Below, one piece after another: positions 34,827 through 45,610 of a stretch of DNA of 64,000 nt (within the stretch, counting starts at the first letter, position 1; every line of letters starts with the position of its first letter). Under the pieces are notes generated by a model. That model was not told where the DNA came from. It searched no databases and saw nothing but the letters and a program-made list of their open reading frames with translations. The stretch lies in NCBI RefSeq assembly GCF_022096995.1, contig NZ_JACXGQ010000001.1, positions 310,001 through 374,000 of the forward strand. The letters run 5' to 3'. Origin of the DNA: Yoonia sp. I 8.24. Its GTDB lineage: Bacteria > Pseudomonadota > Alphaproteobacteria > Rhodobacterales > Rhodobacteraceae. Both the position numbers and the translations under genes were made by a program.

Positions 34827-36008
34827 TTAGTTATCGATATGGGCGTAACGAGTGCCCGCGCTTGGGTCTTTCTTAGACCAATCGCGTTTGACGCCCAAGA
34901 TCAGCAAGACTGTCGAAGCCACAAAGATCGATGAATAGGTGCCAATCACAACGCCCCAGATCATCGCAAAGACAAAGCCGCGGATCACGTCCCCGCCCAG
35001 CACGTAGAGCGAAACCAGCGCGAGCAGTGTTGTCACCGATGTCATCAATGTCCGCGCCAGTGTCTCGTTGATTGACAAGTTCAGCACCTCTTTGAGGTCC
35101 TTTTGCTTATATTTACGCAGGTTTTCACGCACCCGGTCAAACACAATCACGGTATCGTTGATCGAATAGCCAACAATGGTCAGTAGTGCCGCGATAATCG
35201 CGAGATCAAATTTGATCTGCAATTCCGAGAAGATCCCGATGGTCAGCAAAACATCATGCACCAATGCCAAAACCGCACCGACTGCAAACTGCCATTCGAA
35301 CCGCATCCAAATATACAAAAGGATCGCCGCCACGGCCAAGGTCACGGCCAAGATCGCCGTGTTGATCAATTCGCCTGATACTTTGGGACCAACGGATTCG
35401 ATGGAAGGGAAGCTAATGTTGTCAAAGGAACGCTTTACAGAAACGACAGTTCCCGCTGATTTCACTGCAAGCTCGACACCATCAACTTGGTCAAGAGTTG
35501 TTCCATTGGGCATAGCAATAACAAGCCCTGTCGGTTGGACAGTTACCTCTGCAGAAGCCAGTTCGGCTTGCGCGGCAGTAGTCATAACCTCTAGAAGCGA
35601 ACTGTCCGCCTCAACCGTCAATAGCGTTTGGCTGCTAAGCATAGCACCTAGCGCAAATTGAACTGCCTGAATTGTTTCCGAAGCAATCCGCTCATCGCCC
35701 TCTTGGGCTTGAATGCGGACCATTGCGACGTGTTGATTGTCGTCAAAACTTGGGTCGTTGACTTCGGCAATTGACACATCGCCAAGGCCAAGCGGTTCAA
35801 GCGCCGACCGGTAGGCGGCGACGTCAACGGATACTTCGGATTGGGTGCGGATGCTTGTCCCACCTTGGAAATCGATCCCAAAGGCCAGCCCTTGGATCAG
35901 GAATGACCCCAAGGCAACGACCATCATGACCAACGAGATACCCAGCCAAATCCGGGCCTTGCTAAAGAAATCGATGTTGATGTTTTCGCGAACGAGTTTC
36001 AGGCGCAT
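34827..36008 (-). CDS. secF: Protein translocase subunit SecF, with an extra periplasmic segment
   Basis: 393-residue partner of SecD that uses the proton gradient to finish export through SecYEG. The six spans and the conserved IDFQGGTSIR, VGPKVSGELI, VGYSINDTVIVFDRVREN motifs are all present. Usual SecF proteins have about 300-325 residues; here about 80 residues (near 121-202, bases 35403-35648) are added in the first periplasmic domain, just before VGPKVSGE. That stretch includes PTGLVIAMPNGTTLDQVDG and looks more AT-rich than its flanks. The frame is clean. It begins one base after the secD stop. Confidence 0.95.
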   Translation of the reverse strand: MRLKLVRENINIDFFSKARIWLGISLVMMVVALGSFLIQGLAFGIDFQGGTSIRTQSEVSVDVAAYRSALEPLGLGDVSIAEVNDPSFDDNQHVAMVRIQAQEGDERIASETIQAVQFALGAMLSSQTLLTVEADSSLLEVMTTAAQAELASAEVTVQPTGLVIAMPNGTTLDQVDGVELAVKSAGTVVSVKRSFDNISFPSIESVGPKVSGELINTAILAVTLAVAAILLYIWMRFEWQFAVGAVLALVHDVLLTIGIFSELQIKFDLAIIAALLTIVGYSINDTVIVFDRVRENLRKYKQKDLKEVLNLSINETLARTLMTSVTTLLALVSLYVLGGDVIRGFVFAMIWGVVIGTYSSIFVASTVLLILGVKRDWSKKDPSAGTRYAHIDN

Positions 36009-36009
36009 G

Positions 36010-37671
36010 TTAAACCTCGATTGTCTTAGGACGGGCACGCGCGAAGTAAATCGCGATCAGCGAGCGGGTCACAAAAATGGCCGTAAAGACCGATGTCAAA
36101 ATGCCAAAGCCAAGCGTCACAGCAAAGCCAGACACCGGACCAGAGCCGAAGACGAACAAGATCACGGCAGTCATGAACGTGGTGATGTTCGCGTCAACGA
36201 TGGATGACAACGCTTTTTCATAGCCCAGTTCAACCGCGCGTGCGGCCCCTTTGGCCGATTTCAATTCTTCGCGGATCCGTTCAAAGATGATCACATTGGC
36301 ATCCACGGCCATCCCGATGGTCAGCACGATCCCTGCAATCCCCGGCAGGGTCAGCGTGGCCCCAATGATCGACAGCAGGCCGAAAATCAGCCCAACGTTG
36401 ATAATCAACGCGATATTGGCGAAGACACCGAACAGACCATAGCTCAGCACCATAAACACAAGGATCGCGATGCCTGCGACGATACAAGCCACCTTACCGG
36501 CATCGATGCTGTCTTGGCCCAACTCGGGGCCAACTGTACGCTCTTCAAGCACAGTTAAATCCGCAGGCAAGGCCCCCGCACGTAGCAAAATCGCAAGGTT
36601 CGTAGCCTCTTCAACCGAGAAACTACCCGAAATTATCCCAGAGCCGCCCGGAATATGGCTGTTGATGCGCGGCGCAGAAATCACTTCGCCATCCAGCACA
36701 ATCGCGAAAAGCGATCCGATGTTTTCTAGCGTGTAATCCCCAAAATCGCGGGCCGCTGATGTGTTAAACCGAAATGCCACTGCAGGTGCACCGTTTTGGT
36801 CAAAATCAAGCTGCGCATTTTCAAGATCTTCGCCTGTCACAACCGAACGCTTTTCAAGGATATAGAACACCCCTTCATTTTCCGCATCTGGTGCAAGAAT
36901 ATTGCCCGTGCCCGGCGATTGCCCTGGATCGGTCGTGCTGCCTAGAACAGCGTTAAACGTCAGCTGTGCGGTGGTCCCAATCAGATCGATCACCTCTTGC
37001 GCCGACCCCACGCCCGGCACTTGGATCAGTACGCGGTCGCTACCTTGGCGTTGAATAGTGGGTTCGCGTGTACCAGATTCGTCGATCCGGCGGCGCACGA
37101 TCTCAAGCGTTTGCGCCATCGTGCGGTCATTCATCGCGGCGATTTCTGCTGCGCTCAGCTTTACTGTCAGCACAGGACCATTGATGGACACATCCAAGTT
37201 GCTACCAGCAGCGCCCGTCAGCGATGTGACGGGTTGGCCCAAGCCACGTACGATTTCAAGTGCGCGTGCGGCGCCCGCTTGTTGCGAAATGCGTACGCGC
37301 AATTCATCAGCGGGACTATCATCGCGGGTTACAAAGCCGATAGTATCGCGTTCGGCTGCCAGCGCGTCACGCACGTTTGGCCAGAACCCTTCAAGGTACG
37401 TGGCTTGCACATCGGCAAGCTGCACCTCGACCAGCAAATGCGCACCGCCGCGCAGATCAAGCCCGAGGTTCACAAGACCCGAGGGCAAGAAACCCGGCCA
37501 TTGCGCCGCATCAGCGGCAAGCGCGTCATTGGACTGCCCACCTTCGATGATCGCAACCGCGTCATTATGTGTTTCAACCCGCGTGTAAAACGCATTTGGC
37601 ATTGCAAACAGCAAGCCCAGAACCACAGTGCCCCAAATCAGGAACTGTTTGGTAAAGGAAAAATTCAGCAT
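36010..37671 (-). CDS. secD: Protein translocase subunit SecD
   Basis: 553 residues, six spans with a large P1 periplasmic domain between the first two. LGLDLRGGAHLLVEV, IQVPGVGSAQEVIDLIG, and in the membrane part GMAVDANVIIFERIREELK are typical. Works with SecF and YajC. Lies 18 bases after yajC and directly before secF. Confidence 0.97.
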   Translation of the reverse strand: MLNFSFTKQFLIWGTVVLGLLFAMPNAFYTRVETHNDAVAIIEGGQSNDALAADAAQWPGFLPSGLVNLGLDLRGGAHLLVEVQLADVQATYLEGFWPNVRDALAAERDTIGFVTRDDSPADELRVRISQQAGAARALEIVRGLGQPVTSLTGAAGSNLDVSINGPVLTVKLSAAEIAAMNDRTMAQTLEIVRRRIDESGTREPTIQRQGSDRVLIQVPGVGSAQEVIDLIGTTAQLTFNAVLGSTTDPGQSPGTGNILAPDAENEGVFYILEKRSVVTGEDLENAQLDFDQNGAPAVAFRFNTSAARDFGDYTLENIGSLFAIVLDGEVISAPRINSHIPGGSGIISGSFSVEEATNLAILLRAGALPADLTVLEERTVGPELGQDSIDAGKVACIVAGIAILVFMVLSYGLFGVFANIALIINVGLIFGLLSIIGATLTLPGIAGIVLTIGMAVDANVIIFERIREELKSAKGAARAVELGYEKALSSIVDANITTFMTAVILFVFGSGPVSGFAVTLGFGILTSVFTAIFVTRSLIAIYFARARPKTIEV

Positions 37672-37689
37672 GACGCGGCCCTTCGGCGG

Positions 37690-37968
37690 TTAGGATTTCG
37701 CCGGTTCGGTTTTGTTCAAAACAGTTGTGATCGTAGAGGTCACAATGCGGACATTCACGCCCGCCGCAATTTCGACTTCAACTTCGTTGTCGTCTTTGAC
37801 CTTCACAATTTTGCCCTTCACGCCGCCTTGGGTCACGATCTGGTCGCCACGGCGCAGCGCTTCAAGCATCGCTTGGTGTTCTTTCATCTTGCGTTGCTGC
37901 GGACGGATAAGCAGAAAATACATGATCCCAAAGATCAGCGTGAGCATTAACAGGTCGGCAGGTCTCAT
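37690..37968 (-). CDS. yajC: Preprotein translocase subunit YajC
   Basis: 92-residue single-span protein of the SecDF-YajC complex. An N-terminal span with FGIMYFLLIRPQQRKMKEHQ followed by GDQIVTQGGVKGKIVKVKDDNEVEVE. First gene of the long minus-strand run yajC-secD-secF-Mth938-ccmABCDG; its promoter should be in the 214-base gap shared with divergent serS, in which no other gene is seen. Confidence 0.96.
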   Translation of the reverse strand: MRPADLLMLTLIFGIMYFLLIRPQQRKMKEHQAMLEALRRGDQIVTQGGVKGKIVKVKDDNEVEVEIAAGVNVRIVTSTITTVLNKTEPAKS

Positions 37969-38182
37969 ATCGTAATCCTTTAATTCGCAGGGGCCATAGG
38001 GCCCTAAAGTCGCGGCACGTTACTGGCGAGATAAGCAATTAGCAACCAGATGCAAGGCTATATCAGGCGCGACACCGCGATTTGAAAGCTTATCAAGCGG
38101 CCGCCGACAATTACGGGTTCACTTGCCGCGCGCGATGAGGCATATCACGCGCACGATAAACACCCAATAAAGGACCGATGCT

Positions 38183-39475
38183 ATGCATGATATCCGCGCC
38201 ATCCGTGACAACCCCGCTGCTTTTGACGCAGCTCTGTCTCGTCGTGGGATGTCACCTGCGTCGTCCGATATTTTGGCAATCGATGAGGCCCGCCGCGCCA
38301 AAATTTTGGCCGCTGAGACCGCACAGGCCGAAGCCAATAAAGCCGCCAAAGAAGTGGGCGCTGCCAAAGGCCGCGGTGACGAAGATGAATTCCAGCGCCT
38401 GCGCGCGCTTGTCGGCGAAAAGAAAGCCGAAATCGCCGCCCTCAACGACGAAGCCAAAGCCCAAGATGTCGCTCTCACTGATCTGCTGATGGCGATTCCG
38501 AACCTGCCCGACCCGTCAATCCCCGACGGCGCGGACGAAGAAGATAACGTCGAGATTAACCGCGCGGGCAGCCCACGTAATTTTGCCTTCACGCCTGTTG
38601 AACACTATGACATCCCCGGCATCCGCCCGGGTATGGATTTTGAAACGGCGGCCAAACTATCTGGCAGCCGCTTTGTGCTGTTGTCAGGGGCCGTTGCCCG
38701 GCTGCACCGCGCATTGGCGCAATTCATGCTCGACACACATGTTGACGAACACGGGCTAACCGAAGCCATCACCCCCGTGCTTGTGCGCGAAGAAATGATG
38801 TATGGCACCGGGCAATTGCCGAAATTCGGCGATGACAGCTACCAGACCACCAACGGCTGGTGGCTGATCCCAACGGCTGAGGTCACGCTGACAAATATCG
38901 TCAATGGGCTGACAGTCGATGAATCCTATCTTCCCCGCCGCTATGTCGCGCACACACAGTGTTTCCGATCAGAAGCCGGGTCTGCGGGGCGTGACACATC
39001 TGGCATGTTGCGCCAGCACCAGTTCGAAAAGGTCGAAATGGTCAGCGTGACCAAGCCAGAAGACAGCGCCGCAGAGCATGACGCAATGACCAAACGCGCC
39101 GAGGCGATTTTGGACAAGCTAGACATCCCTTACCGCACGGTTGTCCTGTGCACCGGTGATCTGGGCGCAGGGATGCGCAAAACACACGACATCGAAGTCT
39201 GGCTGCCCGGCCAAAACGCCTACCGCGAGATCGCGTCGATCTCGGTCGCTGGCGATTACCAAGCCCGCCGGATGAACGCACGGTTCAAACCGACAGGCGG
39301 CGGCAAACCCGAATATCTGCATACGCTGAACGGGTCAGGTCTAGCCGTCGGGCGTTGCCTGATCGCCGTGGTCGAAAACGGCCAGCAAGAAGACGGATCA
39401 GTTGATCTGCCCGCCGTGTTGCACCCCTACCTGCGCGGCAAAACAAAAATCACTGCTGACGGTCAATTGGCCTAA
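38183..39475 (+). CDS. serS: Seryl-tRNA synthetase
   Basis: 430-residue class II synthetase. N-terminal coiled-coil arm (about 30-105, rich in KAAKEVG and [10 protein letters not shown]) for tRNA binding; class II motif 2 region [25 protein letters not shown] and motif 3 [19 protein letters not shown] in two pieces. AAAGGA precedes the ATG. Its stop overlaps the stop of the convergent DUF2235 gene by four bases. Confidence 0.97.
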   Translation: MHDIRAIRDNPAAFDAALSRRGMSPASSDILAIDEARRAKILAAETAQAEANKAAKEVGAAKGRGDEDEFQRLRALVGEKKAEIAALNDEAKAQDVALTDLLMAIPNLPDPSIPDGADEEDNVEINRAGSPRNFAFTPVEHYDIPGIRPGMDFETAAKLSGSRFVLLSGAVARLHRALAQFMLDTHVDEHGLTEAITPVLVREEMMYGTGQLPKFGDDSYQTTNGWWLIPTAEVTLTNIVNGLTVDESYLPRRYVAHTQCFRSEAGSAGRDTSGMLRQHQFEKVEMVSVTKPEDSAAEHDAMTKRAEAILDKLDIPYRTVVLCTGDLGAGMRKTHDIEVWLPGQNAYREIASISVAGDYQARRMNARFKPTGGGKPEYLHTLNGSGLAVGRCLIAVVENGQQEDGSVDLPAVLHPYLRGKTKITADGQLA

Positions 39476-40668
39476 GCAGGTGGGAGCAGATCATCTTTGG
39501 TGATCTGCTCTTGCAGATGTAGCATGACGTTTTCAAGCGTCTTGGGCTGATAATCCTTGTCACAAGCGATACGGTCGCGGGCCACCTTGCTGATATCCGC
39601 AACGCGGCCTGGCCCTCTGCGGTCCGTTTTTGCGAGCATCATCAAACGGGTCATTACGTTCAGCTTGCTTTTATTCACCAAATGCTCGCGAATATTTTGC
39701 CCGTCACGCACCTCTTGCAGAACACGCTGATCCATCTCAAGCCCAACCCGCTCTGCCCCCTTAGCGACCCAATCGCATGAAAACGATGACAGCCCCACGC
39801 GGTCCCCACCACCGCCAACCGATCCGTGATCGCCTGGAAACCATTCCTGCCGGTAGGCCCAGTCGTCACGCGTCTGTGGGTCTAACGCAGCATCACTTTC
39901 CAACCCAAGGACACGCAAATTCATGGCGTCGAGCTTTTCAGACCAAAGCGCAGGCGGGAAGGTTTTACGGTGTTCATCAATCGAAACAGCGTGGCGCGCC
40001 GACGTCACCATGCTGCTCAGATGCTGATCATGGAATTCATGGCGTTTATTGAACAGCTTTGCCGACACCCAATGCCCCGGGACCCCCAAGGCACCAACCG
40101 TATCCCAAACCCCCAGATAGTTCACAGCAAGGTTCACACATAGGCCCGGCCGCGTTTTGAGCCGCCATTGCCATTCTTTTTCGCTTGTTGCGGTAAACGG
40201 GGCAAAATCAGACCGGAACAAGAAGCTTTCTGGGTCATCGGGATGCGTGTTGTCGCCGCGCGACCGATAGCGGGCCATTGCCTCTCCCAGACGGTGCACA
40301 TGTTTGCGTGGTGGAATACCGCAAGATCGGATCAACCCGGCCAGCGAGCGCGCAGTATAAGCGCCCCGCGAAAACCCAAAGATAAAAATCTCGTCGCCCG
40401 GCTCATAAGAAAAAACCAACGCACAGTAGGCATCTTCGATGTTTTCGACCAGTCCCATGCCCATCGCGCCGCCAAGCTTGCGATCCAGAAACCGTGCAAT
40501 TGCATTCGATCCGCGCCCCGCGCCCACGCCAAGCACATAAAACACCTCTTGCTTAACGCCATCGTCAGCCGTGTGTTTGACCGCTTGCGCCAGCTGCACA
40601 ACATTTGTCGGGTGGGCCGCATCATGGCGGTTCCAAGTGCCGTCACAAAAAATAGCAATGCGTTTCAT
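39472..40668 (-). CDS. DUF2235 alpha/beta hydrolase domain protein
   Basis: 398 residues. Begins [19 protein letters not shown] and has the nucleophile elbow [12 protein letters not shown] (S100), the hallmark of the DUF2235/Tle1 family, which includes type VI phospholipase effectors and several housekeeping or unknown hydrolases. The family's later DTVGALG segment is present. No signal peptide, vgrG, immunity gene or other secretion gene is near; it stands 74 bases after der on the same strand. An effector role is therefore not supported here. Confidence 0.85.
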   Translation of the reverse strand: MKRIAIFCDGTWNRHDAAHPTNVVQLAQAVKHTADDGVKQEVFYVLGVGAGRGSNAIARFLDRKLGGAMGMGLVENIEDAYCALVFSYEPGDEIFIFGFSRGAYTARSLAGLIRSCGIPPRKHVHRLGEAMARYRSRGDNTHPDDPESFLFRSDFAPFTATSEKEWQWRLKTRPGLCVNLAVNYLGVWDTVGALGVPGHWVSAKLFNKRHEFHDQHLSSMVTSARHAVSIDEHRKTFPPALWSEKLDAMNLRVLGLESDAALDPQTRDDWAYRQEWFPGDHGSVGGGGDRVGLSSFSCDWVAKGAERVGLEMDQRVLQEVRDGQNIREHLVNKSKLNVMTRLMMLAKTDRRGPGRVADISKVARDRIACDKDYQPKTLENVMLHLQEQITKDDLLPPA

Positions 40669-40741
40669 GTCAAATCACCTCTTTAGAATGCGCCGATGGT
40701 GCGCATCCTAAAGAAGAGAGGCAAGTCAGAAAATCCCGACC

Positions 40742-42199
40742 TTAGCGGTCAGACCCACCCTTTTTGAGGTGTTTAGACAGGCGTGACGGCTGTGATGACT
40801 TCTTGTCTTTATACGGGTTTTTGTCGCCTTGATCACGCAGGAACAGCCGGATTGGCGTACCGGGCATGTCAAAGTCGACACGCAACCCATTGACCAGATA
40901 GCGTTTATAGCTTTCGGGCATCATGTCGGGGTGCGATGTCATCACCACGAACGCGGGCGGTCGGGTTTTCACTTGGGTCATGTAGCGCATTTTAATACGC
41001 TTGCCGCCCGGTGCGGGTGGCGGGTGCTGCTCAAGCATCCCTACAAGCCAGCGGTTCAAGTTGGCGGTGCTGACACGGCGGTTCCAGACCTCATGCGCGC
41101 GCATGATGGCCTGTTGCAATTTATCGACGCCCTTACCCGTTTTCGCAGACACGGTGACCAAGGGGGCGCCGCGCAGCTGTGGCAAAAGACGTTCAAAGCT
41201 TTGACGCAGCTCTTTCAGCTTTGTCTGCTTTTCGTCCTCAATGTCCCATTTATTGACTGCGATCACCACAGCCCGGCCCTCGCGTTCGGCCAAATCGGCA
41301 ATTCGCAAATCCTGTTGTTCAAACGGGATTTCGACATCAAGCAAAACGACAACAACCTCGGCAAATTTAACGGCCCGTAGACCATCAGAAACCGACAGTT
41401 TTTCAAGCTTTTCTTGTACCTTCGCCTTGCGACGCATGCCCGCGGTATCAAAAATCCGCATCGGCACACCGCCCCAATCCTGCTGGACTGAAATCGCATC
41501 GCGGGTGATCCCGGCTTCGGGCCCTGTCAGCAACCGCTCTTCGCCGATAATTTGGTTAATCAGGGTGGATTTGCCCGCATTCGGGCGGCCCACCACGGCG
41601 ATTTGCAGCGGTTTGGATTGCGTCGGAACACGTGGGGCGTCTTCGTCATCATCGCCCACTACAACGTCGATTTCAGGCGCGTCAGCGGCTGCGCGTTCTT
41701 CATGTTCATCAAAGATCGGGCGCAGCATATCCATCAGCTCGCCCATACCTTCACCATGTTCGGCGGACATGCGGATCGGCTCACCAAGACCCAGCGAATA
41801 AGCCTCTAGGATGGTTGCGTCAGCCGCTTTGCCTTCGCCCTTGTTCGCGGCAAGGATGACGTTGGCGTTTTTCTTGCGCAGGATTTCGGCAAAGACCATA
41901 TCCGCAGGCAGCACCCCTGCCCGCGCGTCGATCATGAACAGGCAGACGTCAGCCATTTCGACGGCGTGCTCAGTCAGGCGGCGCATCCGGCCTTGCAGGC
42001 TGTCATCGGTTGCTTCTTCAAGTCCGGCGCTGTCCAAAACCGTAAACCGCAGGTCCGCGATCCGGCCTTCGCCTTCGCGCAAGTCACGCGTTACCCCCGG
42101 CTGGTCATCGACCAATGCCAGCTTTTTGCCAACCAAACGGTTGAACAGCGTGGATTTGCCCACATTCGGACGGCCCACAATCGCGAGGGTAAAACTCAT
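40742..42199 (-). CDS. der: Ribosome-associated GTPase Der (EngA)
   Basis: 485-residue double-GTPase needed for 50S maturation. Two G domains: G1 loops GRPNVGKST (residues 8-16) and GRPNAGKST (near 211), with [23 protein letters not shown] and NKWDIE. The C-terminal KH-like domain includes KIKMRYMTQ-type text. Follows bamB in the conserved yfgM-bamB-der order, 50 bases apart. Confidence 0.97.
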   Translation of the reverse strand: MSFTLAIVGRPNVGKSTLFNRLVGKKLALVDDQPGVTRDLREGEGRIADLRFTVLDSAGLEEATDDSLQGRMRRLTEHAVEMADVCLFMIDARAGVLPADMVFAEILRKKNANVILAANKGEGKAADATILEAYSLGLGEPIRMSAEHGEGMGELMDMLRPIFDEHEERAAADAPEIDVVVGDDDEDAPRVPTQSKPLQIAVVGRPNAGKSTLINQIIGEERLLTGPEAGITRDAISVQQDWGGVPMRIFDTAGMRRKAKVQEKLEKLSVSDGLRAVKFAEVVVVLLDVEIPFEQQDLRIADLAEREGRAVVIAVNKWDIEDEKQTKLKELRQSFERLLPQLRGAPLVTVSAKTGKGVDKLQQAIMRAHEVWNRRVSTANLNRWLVGMLEQHPPPAPGGKRIKMRYMTQVKTRPPAFVVMTSHPDMMPESYKRYLVNGLRVDFDMPGTPIRLFLRDQGDKNPYKDKKSSQPSRLSKHLKKGGSDR

Positions 42200-42249
42200 C
42201 TTTTCGGCTCCTGACGGATGTTGAGGCCCGCCGATACACCAATCAGAGG

Positions 42250-43542
42250 CTAACGGAAAGCATGCAATTTGCCATCTTTACTGACAACATAAAGCACCTG
42301 CCCTGCAACAACAGGCGCAGAGGCCGCGCCACCGGGCAATTCAACGGTTCCGATCAGCGCCCCTGAGGCAGGATCAAATTGGCGGATAAGCCCATCTGAC
42401 GACGTCACAATCAGCCGCCCACCTGCCAAAATCGGGCCGTAATGCGCAAAAACGCTGCGCTGCCGCGCTGTTTTGCCTGTTGTAAAGTTCGGCAAGTTCA
42501 CCCGCCACACAGGATCGCCTGTGTTCGCGTCAAGCCGCACCAATTCATTCAGGTCGTTGACCAAGAAAACCGCGTTGCCGACGGGCCAAACCGGGCTCAG
42601 CGCGCCTTCGGCCGCAGTCCAGATCCGGCTGCCATCGCTCAGATCAAGCGCAACGATTCGTCCGCCAAAGTTGCCGACATAAACGCGGTCCCCCACGACG
42701 ACAGGATCACCCGCAATATCAGTGACCAGCGACACAGCGCTGCCCAAGCGGTCGCCCGAGACAACCGTGCTCCAACGTTGAATACCACCTTCAGGGTATG
42801 TCGCAACGACTTCACCAGATGGGAACGGCAGGATTACGGTATCCCCCGCGACCGCCGGGGATGCCCCGCCGCCAAAGTTCGCAATCGACGGCGTACCGCT
42901 TTGTTGCCAACGGATGCGGCCATCATTGACATCTATCGCCCACGCCGTGCTATCGCGGCCCACAACATAGACCAGATCGCCGCGCAATGTTGCGGAAGCA
43001 TTGACCGGCGCGTCAAGATCTTGGACCCAAACGACATCACCGGTAGCCGCATCAAGCGATGTGATTTCACCAAAACCAGTCGTCGCATAGACGCGACCGC
43101 CGCCAACCATGACCGCCCCACCAGAAGCATCGCGCGCACGGGCGCGGTCGGGCGTCAAATCGCGGGACCAGACCGGGCGACCATCCACAGTGGTCGCAGT
43201 AACAGTTGCACGCGCATCAACAGTATAAACGATACCGCCTGCGACCACCGGTTCAGCGGTGATCCGTGCCCGGCGACTATCGCCTTCGCCGATAGAGACG
43301 GCGAACAGCGGCGTCAGGTTAGCCCCCAACGCAGGATGGTTAATCTGATGCGAGGGGCCACCATTGCGGTCGCTCCAATCAGCGTTAACCTGCGCTTGCG
43401 GCATGTTCACAGGTTGCACGGTGTTTTCAAAAACAGGTGTGTTGCGCAGGGCAAAACGTTCGCCCGGCAGGATCACGTCTTTTTCACCACATGCGGATAA
43501 CAACGCCAATGCGAGCCCCGCGCCGAGGAAAGATTTTGCCAT
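42250..43542 (-). CDS. bamB: Outer membrane assembly lipoprotein BamB-like
   Basis: 430-residue PQQ-type eight-blade beta-propeller lipoprotein, part of the outer membrane protein assembly complex. Lipobox LLSACGEK with acylated C18; repeated blades such as [20 protein letters not shown] and [19 protein letters not shown] in separate places. ATG 43542 was used. Between yfgM and der, as is usual, which supports BamB over an unrelated PQQ protein. Confidence 0.92.
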   Translation of the reverse strand: MAKSFLGAGLALALLSACGEKDVILPGERFALRNTPVFENTVQPVNMPQAQVNADWSDRNGGPSHQINHPALGANLTPLFAVSIGEGDSRRARITAEPVVAGGIVYTVDARATVTATTVDGRPVWSRDLTPDRARARDASGGAVMVGGGRVYATTGFGEITSLDAATGDVVWVQDLDAPVNASATLRGDLVYVVGRDSTAWAIDVNDGRIRWQQSGTPSIANFGGGASPAVAGDTVILPFPSGEVVATYPEGGIQRWSTVVSGDRLGSAVSLVTDIAGDPVVVGDRVYVGNFGGRIVALDLSDGSRIWTAAEGALSPVWPVGNAVFLVNDLNELVRLDANTGDPVWRVNLPNFTTGKTARQRSVFAHYGPILAGGRLIVTSSDGLIRQFDPASGALIGTVELPGGAASAPVVAGQVLYVVSKDGKLHAFR

Positions 43543-43565
43543 CACGGTGCGTTCCAATCCGGGTA

Positions 43566-44222
43566 CTATTGTGTCACAGGCTCGGGCAAAGGTTCGCCCA
43601 AGGCAATCATCATATTTTGCACGCGCTCACGCAAGCCCTGCGTTGATGCGGCGTCTTCTTCGATCTGACGCAGCAATACCAGTGCCGCCTCTGTGTCTTG
43701 GGTATCTAAATGCACATAGGCGATCTGTTCCATCGCAAGCAAATAATAGGGCTGACCCGGCTGCGACAGTGGCGTCAACGCCGCGACCTTTGCGGCGCTA
43801 TCTTCATTGGGCAGCATCGCCGCCTTTAACGCAGCAAGATCGCGATACATCTGCGGTGCAGTTTCATCGGCTGACAGCGCAGCAAATGCGCGCGCCGCCG
43901 CGTCAAAATCGCCAGCTTCGACCAGCGCAGATGCCGCAAGCATATGCGCCACAGCCGCAGCGCCACCTTCAACAGGTGCGGCGGTTAGGCTCGTGGCGCG
44001 CGTTGCGGGATCGGCCTCTACCAATGCATCATAAAGTGCGTCACCTGCGGCTTGGGCGCCTGCAGTCTCTTGGGCGGATTTATACTCGGACCATGCCGCG
44101 CCCCCGACCAATGCCAAGACCAATGCAACAGCGATAGGCCCATATTTACGCATCTGCGCATATAGCTTGTCGCGTTTCACCTCATCGGTGACTTCGTCGA
44201 TAAAACTGTCCGAGTTGCTCAC
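43566..44222 (-). CDS. YfgM-like tetratricopeptide membrane protein
   Basis: 218 residues from GTG 44222 (reading SNSDSFIDEVTDEVKRD), or 222 from ATG 44234. One N-terminal span (about 27-46, GPIAVALVLALVGGAAW) then helical TPR-like repeats in the periplasm. Homologous to YfgM, which links SecYEG to periplasmic chaperones. It is the first gene of yfgM-bamB-der, 23 bases before bamB. The GTG is preferred because relatives start with the same SNxDSFIDEVT text. Confidence 0.88.
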   Translation of the reverse strand: MSNSDSFIDEVTDEVKRDKLYAQMRKYGPIAVALVLALVGGAAWSEYKSAQETAGAQAAGDALYDALVEADPATRATSLTAAPVEGGAAAVAHMLAASALVEAGDFDAAARAFAALSADETAPQMYRDLAALKAAMLPNEDSAAKVAALTPLSQPGQPYYLLAMEQIAYVHLDTQDTEAALVLLRQIEEDAASTQGLRERVQNMMIALGEPLPEPVTQ

Positions 44223-44329
44223 CCTGGCCCCCATTTAACGCTGAATGTTTCACATCCTTTGCGCGTTCATATCGCGAAGCGGCCCAGATGGACAAGTAAG
44301 AAGGCGCGCCCTGCGCCCGCTTATCCGAT

Positions 44330-45541
44330 TTACACGCTGATTTGACCGTCGTTTTTCGGTGTCTCGCGGCTCATCAGGCGAAATGTGCGCAACGCCGTCG
44401 CCAATGCAAGTACAGAACAAAGCGCAATACCTGCGACCATCGGCACCGCTGTTCCATCAAAGAACAGCCCTGTGACAACAACCATCAGCCCGCCCGTCAC
44501 CATCTGCAATGTGCCACCAAGGCTCGAGGCGAGGCCTGCAATTTCGCCGTGCGGGTCAAGTGCAACGACCATCGTGGTTGGCAGAATCAGTCCCAGACAG
44601 GCATTGGCACAAAACAGCCCCACGATGACGACGTAAAGATTGGCAAATCCTGCTAATCCGACCAGTAGTAGCGCAATCGCACACCCCGCGAACCCAATGA
44701 CCGCGCGGCGCATCACTGGTAAAATGCCGTATTTCTCTCCCAAAGGAGCAGCCAATTGTGATGCCGCGAAAAAGCCAACCGCGTTCACGGCAAAGGCCAG
44801 ACTAAACCCTGTCGGGGTTAGACCAAATTGATCGGTGTAAACAAATGAAGCGCTGGCGATAAACACCATAAAGCTTGAAAAGCCAAAGCCGCCAATCAGT
44901 GTAAGCCCCATGAACACTGGATCGCGGACCAATGTTTTTGTCCCAGCCCATAGGTTCGCGATATTCACGGGTACGCGGTGTTCCGATGCCAGCGTTTCGG
45001 GCAAGGCCATGCCCACCAAAACGAGGCTCAACATGGCAACCAGCGCCAGCACCCAAAATATGATCTGCCATCCCCCAAAGACAATCAGCCCTGACCCAAC
45101 CAACGGCGCGAGCATCGGAGATACAGAAATCACCAACATGATCATCGCCATCAATCTGGTGGCTTGGGTGCCCGTATGCATATCGCGCACAATCGCCCGC
45201 GGCACGACCATCAACACAGCCCCGCCCAAACCTTGCAACGCACGCGCGGCAATCAGCCAGCCAATGCTTGGGGCCAATGCACAGCCTACGGCGCCCAAAA
45301 TGAAAATCCCAACACCGACATAAAGGGGCCGCTTGCGGCCAACTTGGTCGGCCCAAGGCCCGTAGAAAAGCTGGGCCAAGCCAAAGGCCACGAAATACGA
45401 TGTCAGCGTGAGCTGTACCGTCGTCACCTCAGCATCAAGCGCCAAAGCAATTGCAGGCAACGCAGGAAGATACATATCAATCGCAAATGGACCAACAGCA
45501 GAAAGAAGCCCTAGGATTAGGGCGGCACGAAGCATCGACAT
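44330..45541 (-). CDS. Bcr/CflA family MFS drug exporter
   Basis: 403 residues, twelve predicted spans. PFAIDMYLPALPAIA in the first span and the inter-helix GPWADQVGRKRPLY motif are typical of the Bcr/CflA (DHA1) exporters, proton-coupled efflux of bicyclomycin, sulfonamides or chloramphenicol-like compounds. Substrate unknown. It stands alone. Confidence 0.93.
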   Translation of the reverse strand: MSMLRAALILGLLSAVGPFAIDMYLPALPAIALALDAEVTTVQLTLTSYFVAFGLAQLFYGPWADQVGRKRPLYVGVGIFILGAVGCALAPSIGWLIAARALQGLGGAVLMVVPRAIVRDMHTGTQATRLMAMIMLVISVSPMLAPLVGSGLIVFGGWQIIFWVLALVAMLSLVLVGMALPETLASEHRVPVNIANLWAGTKTLVRDPVFMGLTLIGGFGFSSFMVFIASASFVYTDQFGLTPTGFSLAFAVNAVGFFAASQLAAPLGEKYGILPVMRRAVIGFAGCAIALLLVGLAGFANLYVVIVGLFCANACLGLILPTTMVVALDPHGEIAGLASSLGGTLQMVTGGLMVVVTGLFFDGTAVPMVAGIALCSVLALATALRTFRLMSRETPKNDGQISV

Positions 45542-45610
45542 AGGTAGACCTGATATTGTGTGGAGTTTCCTTATCAGTAGGGGCAGTCTTCGCGCATTGC
45601 AACCGCTGTA

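Noticed and set aside
36997-37950. 317-residue plus-strand open frame over secD/yajC
   Set aside because: Spans two confirmed genes antisense; no family signature.
42442-43500. 352-residue plus-strand open frame over bamB
   Set aside because: Antisense shadow; arginine/threonine-rich text without motifs.
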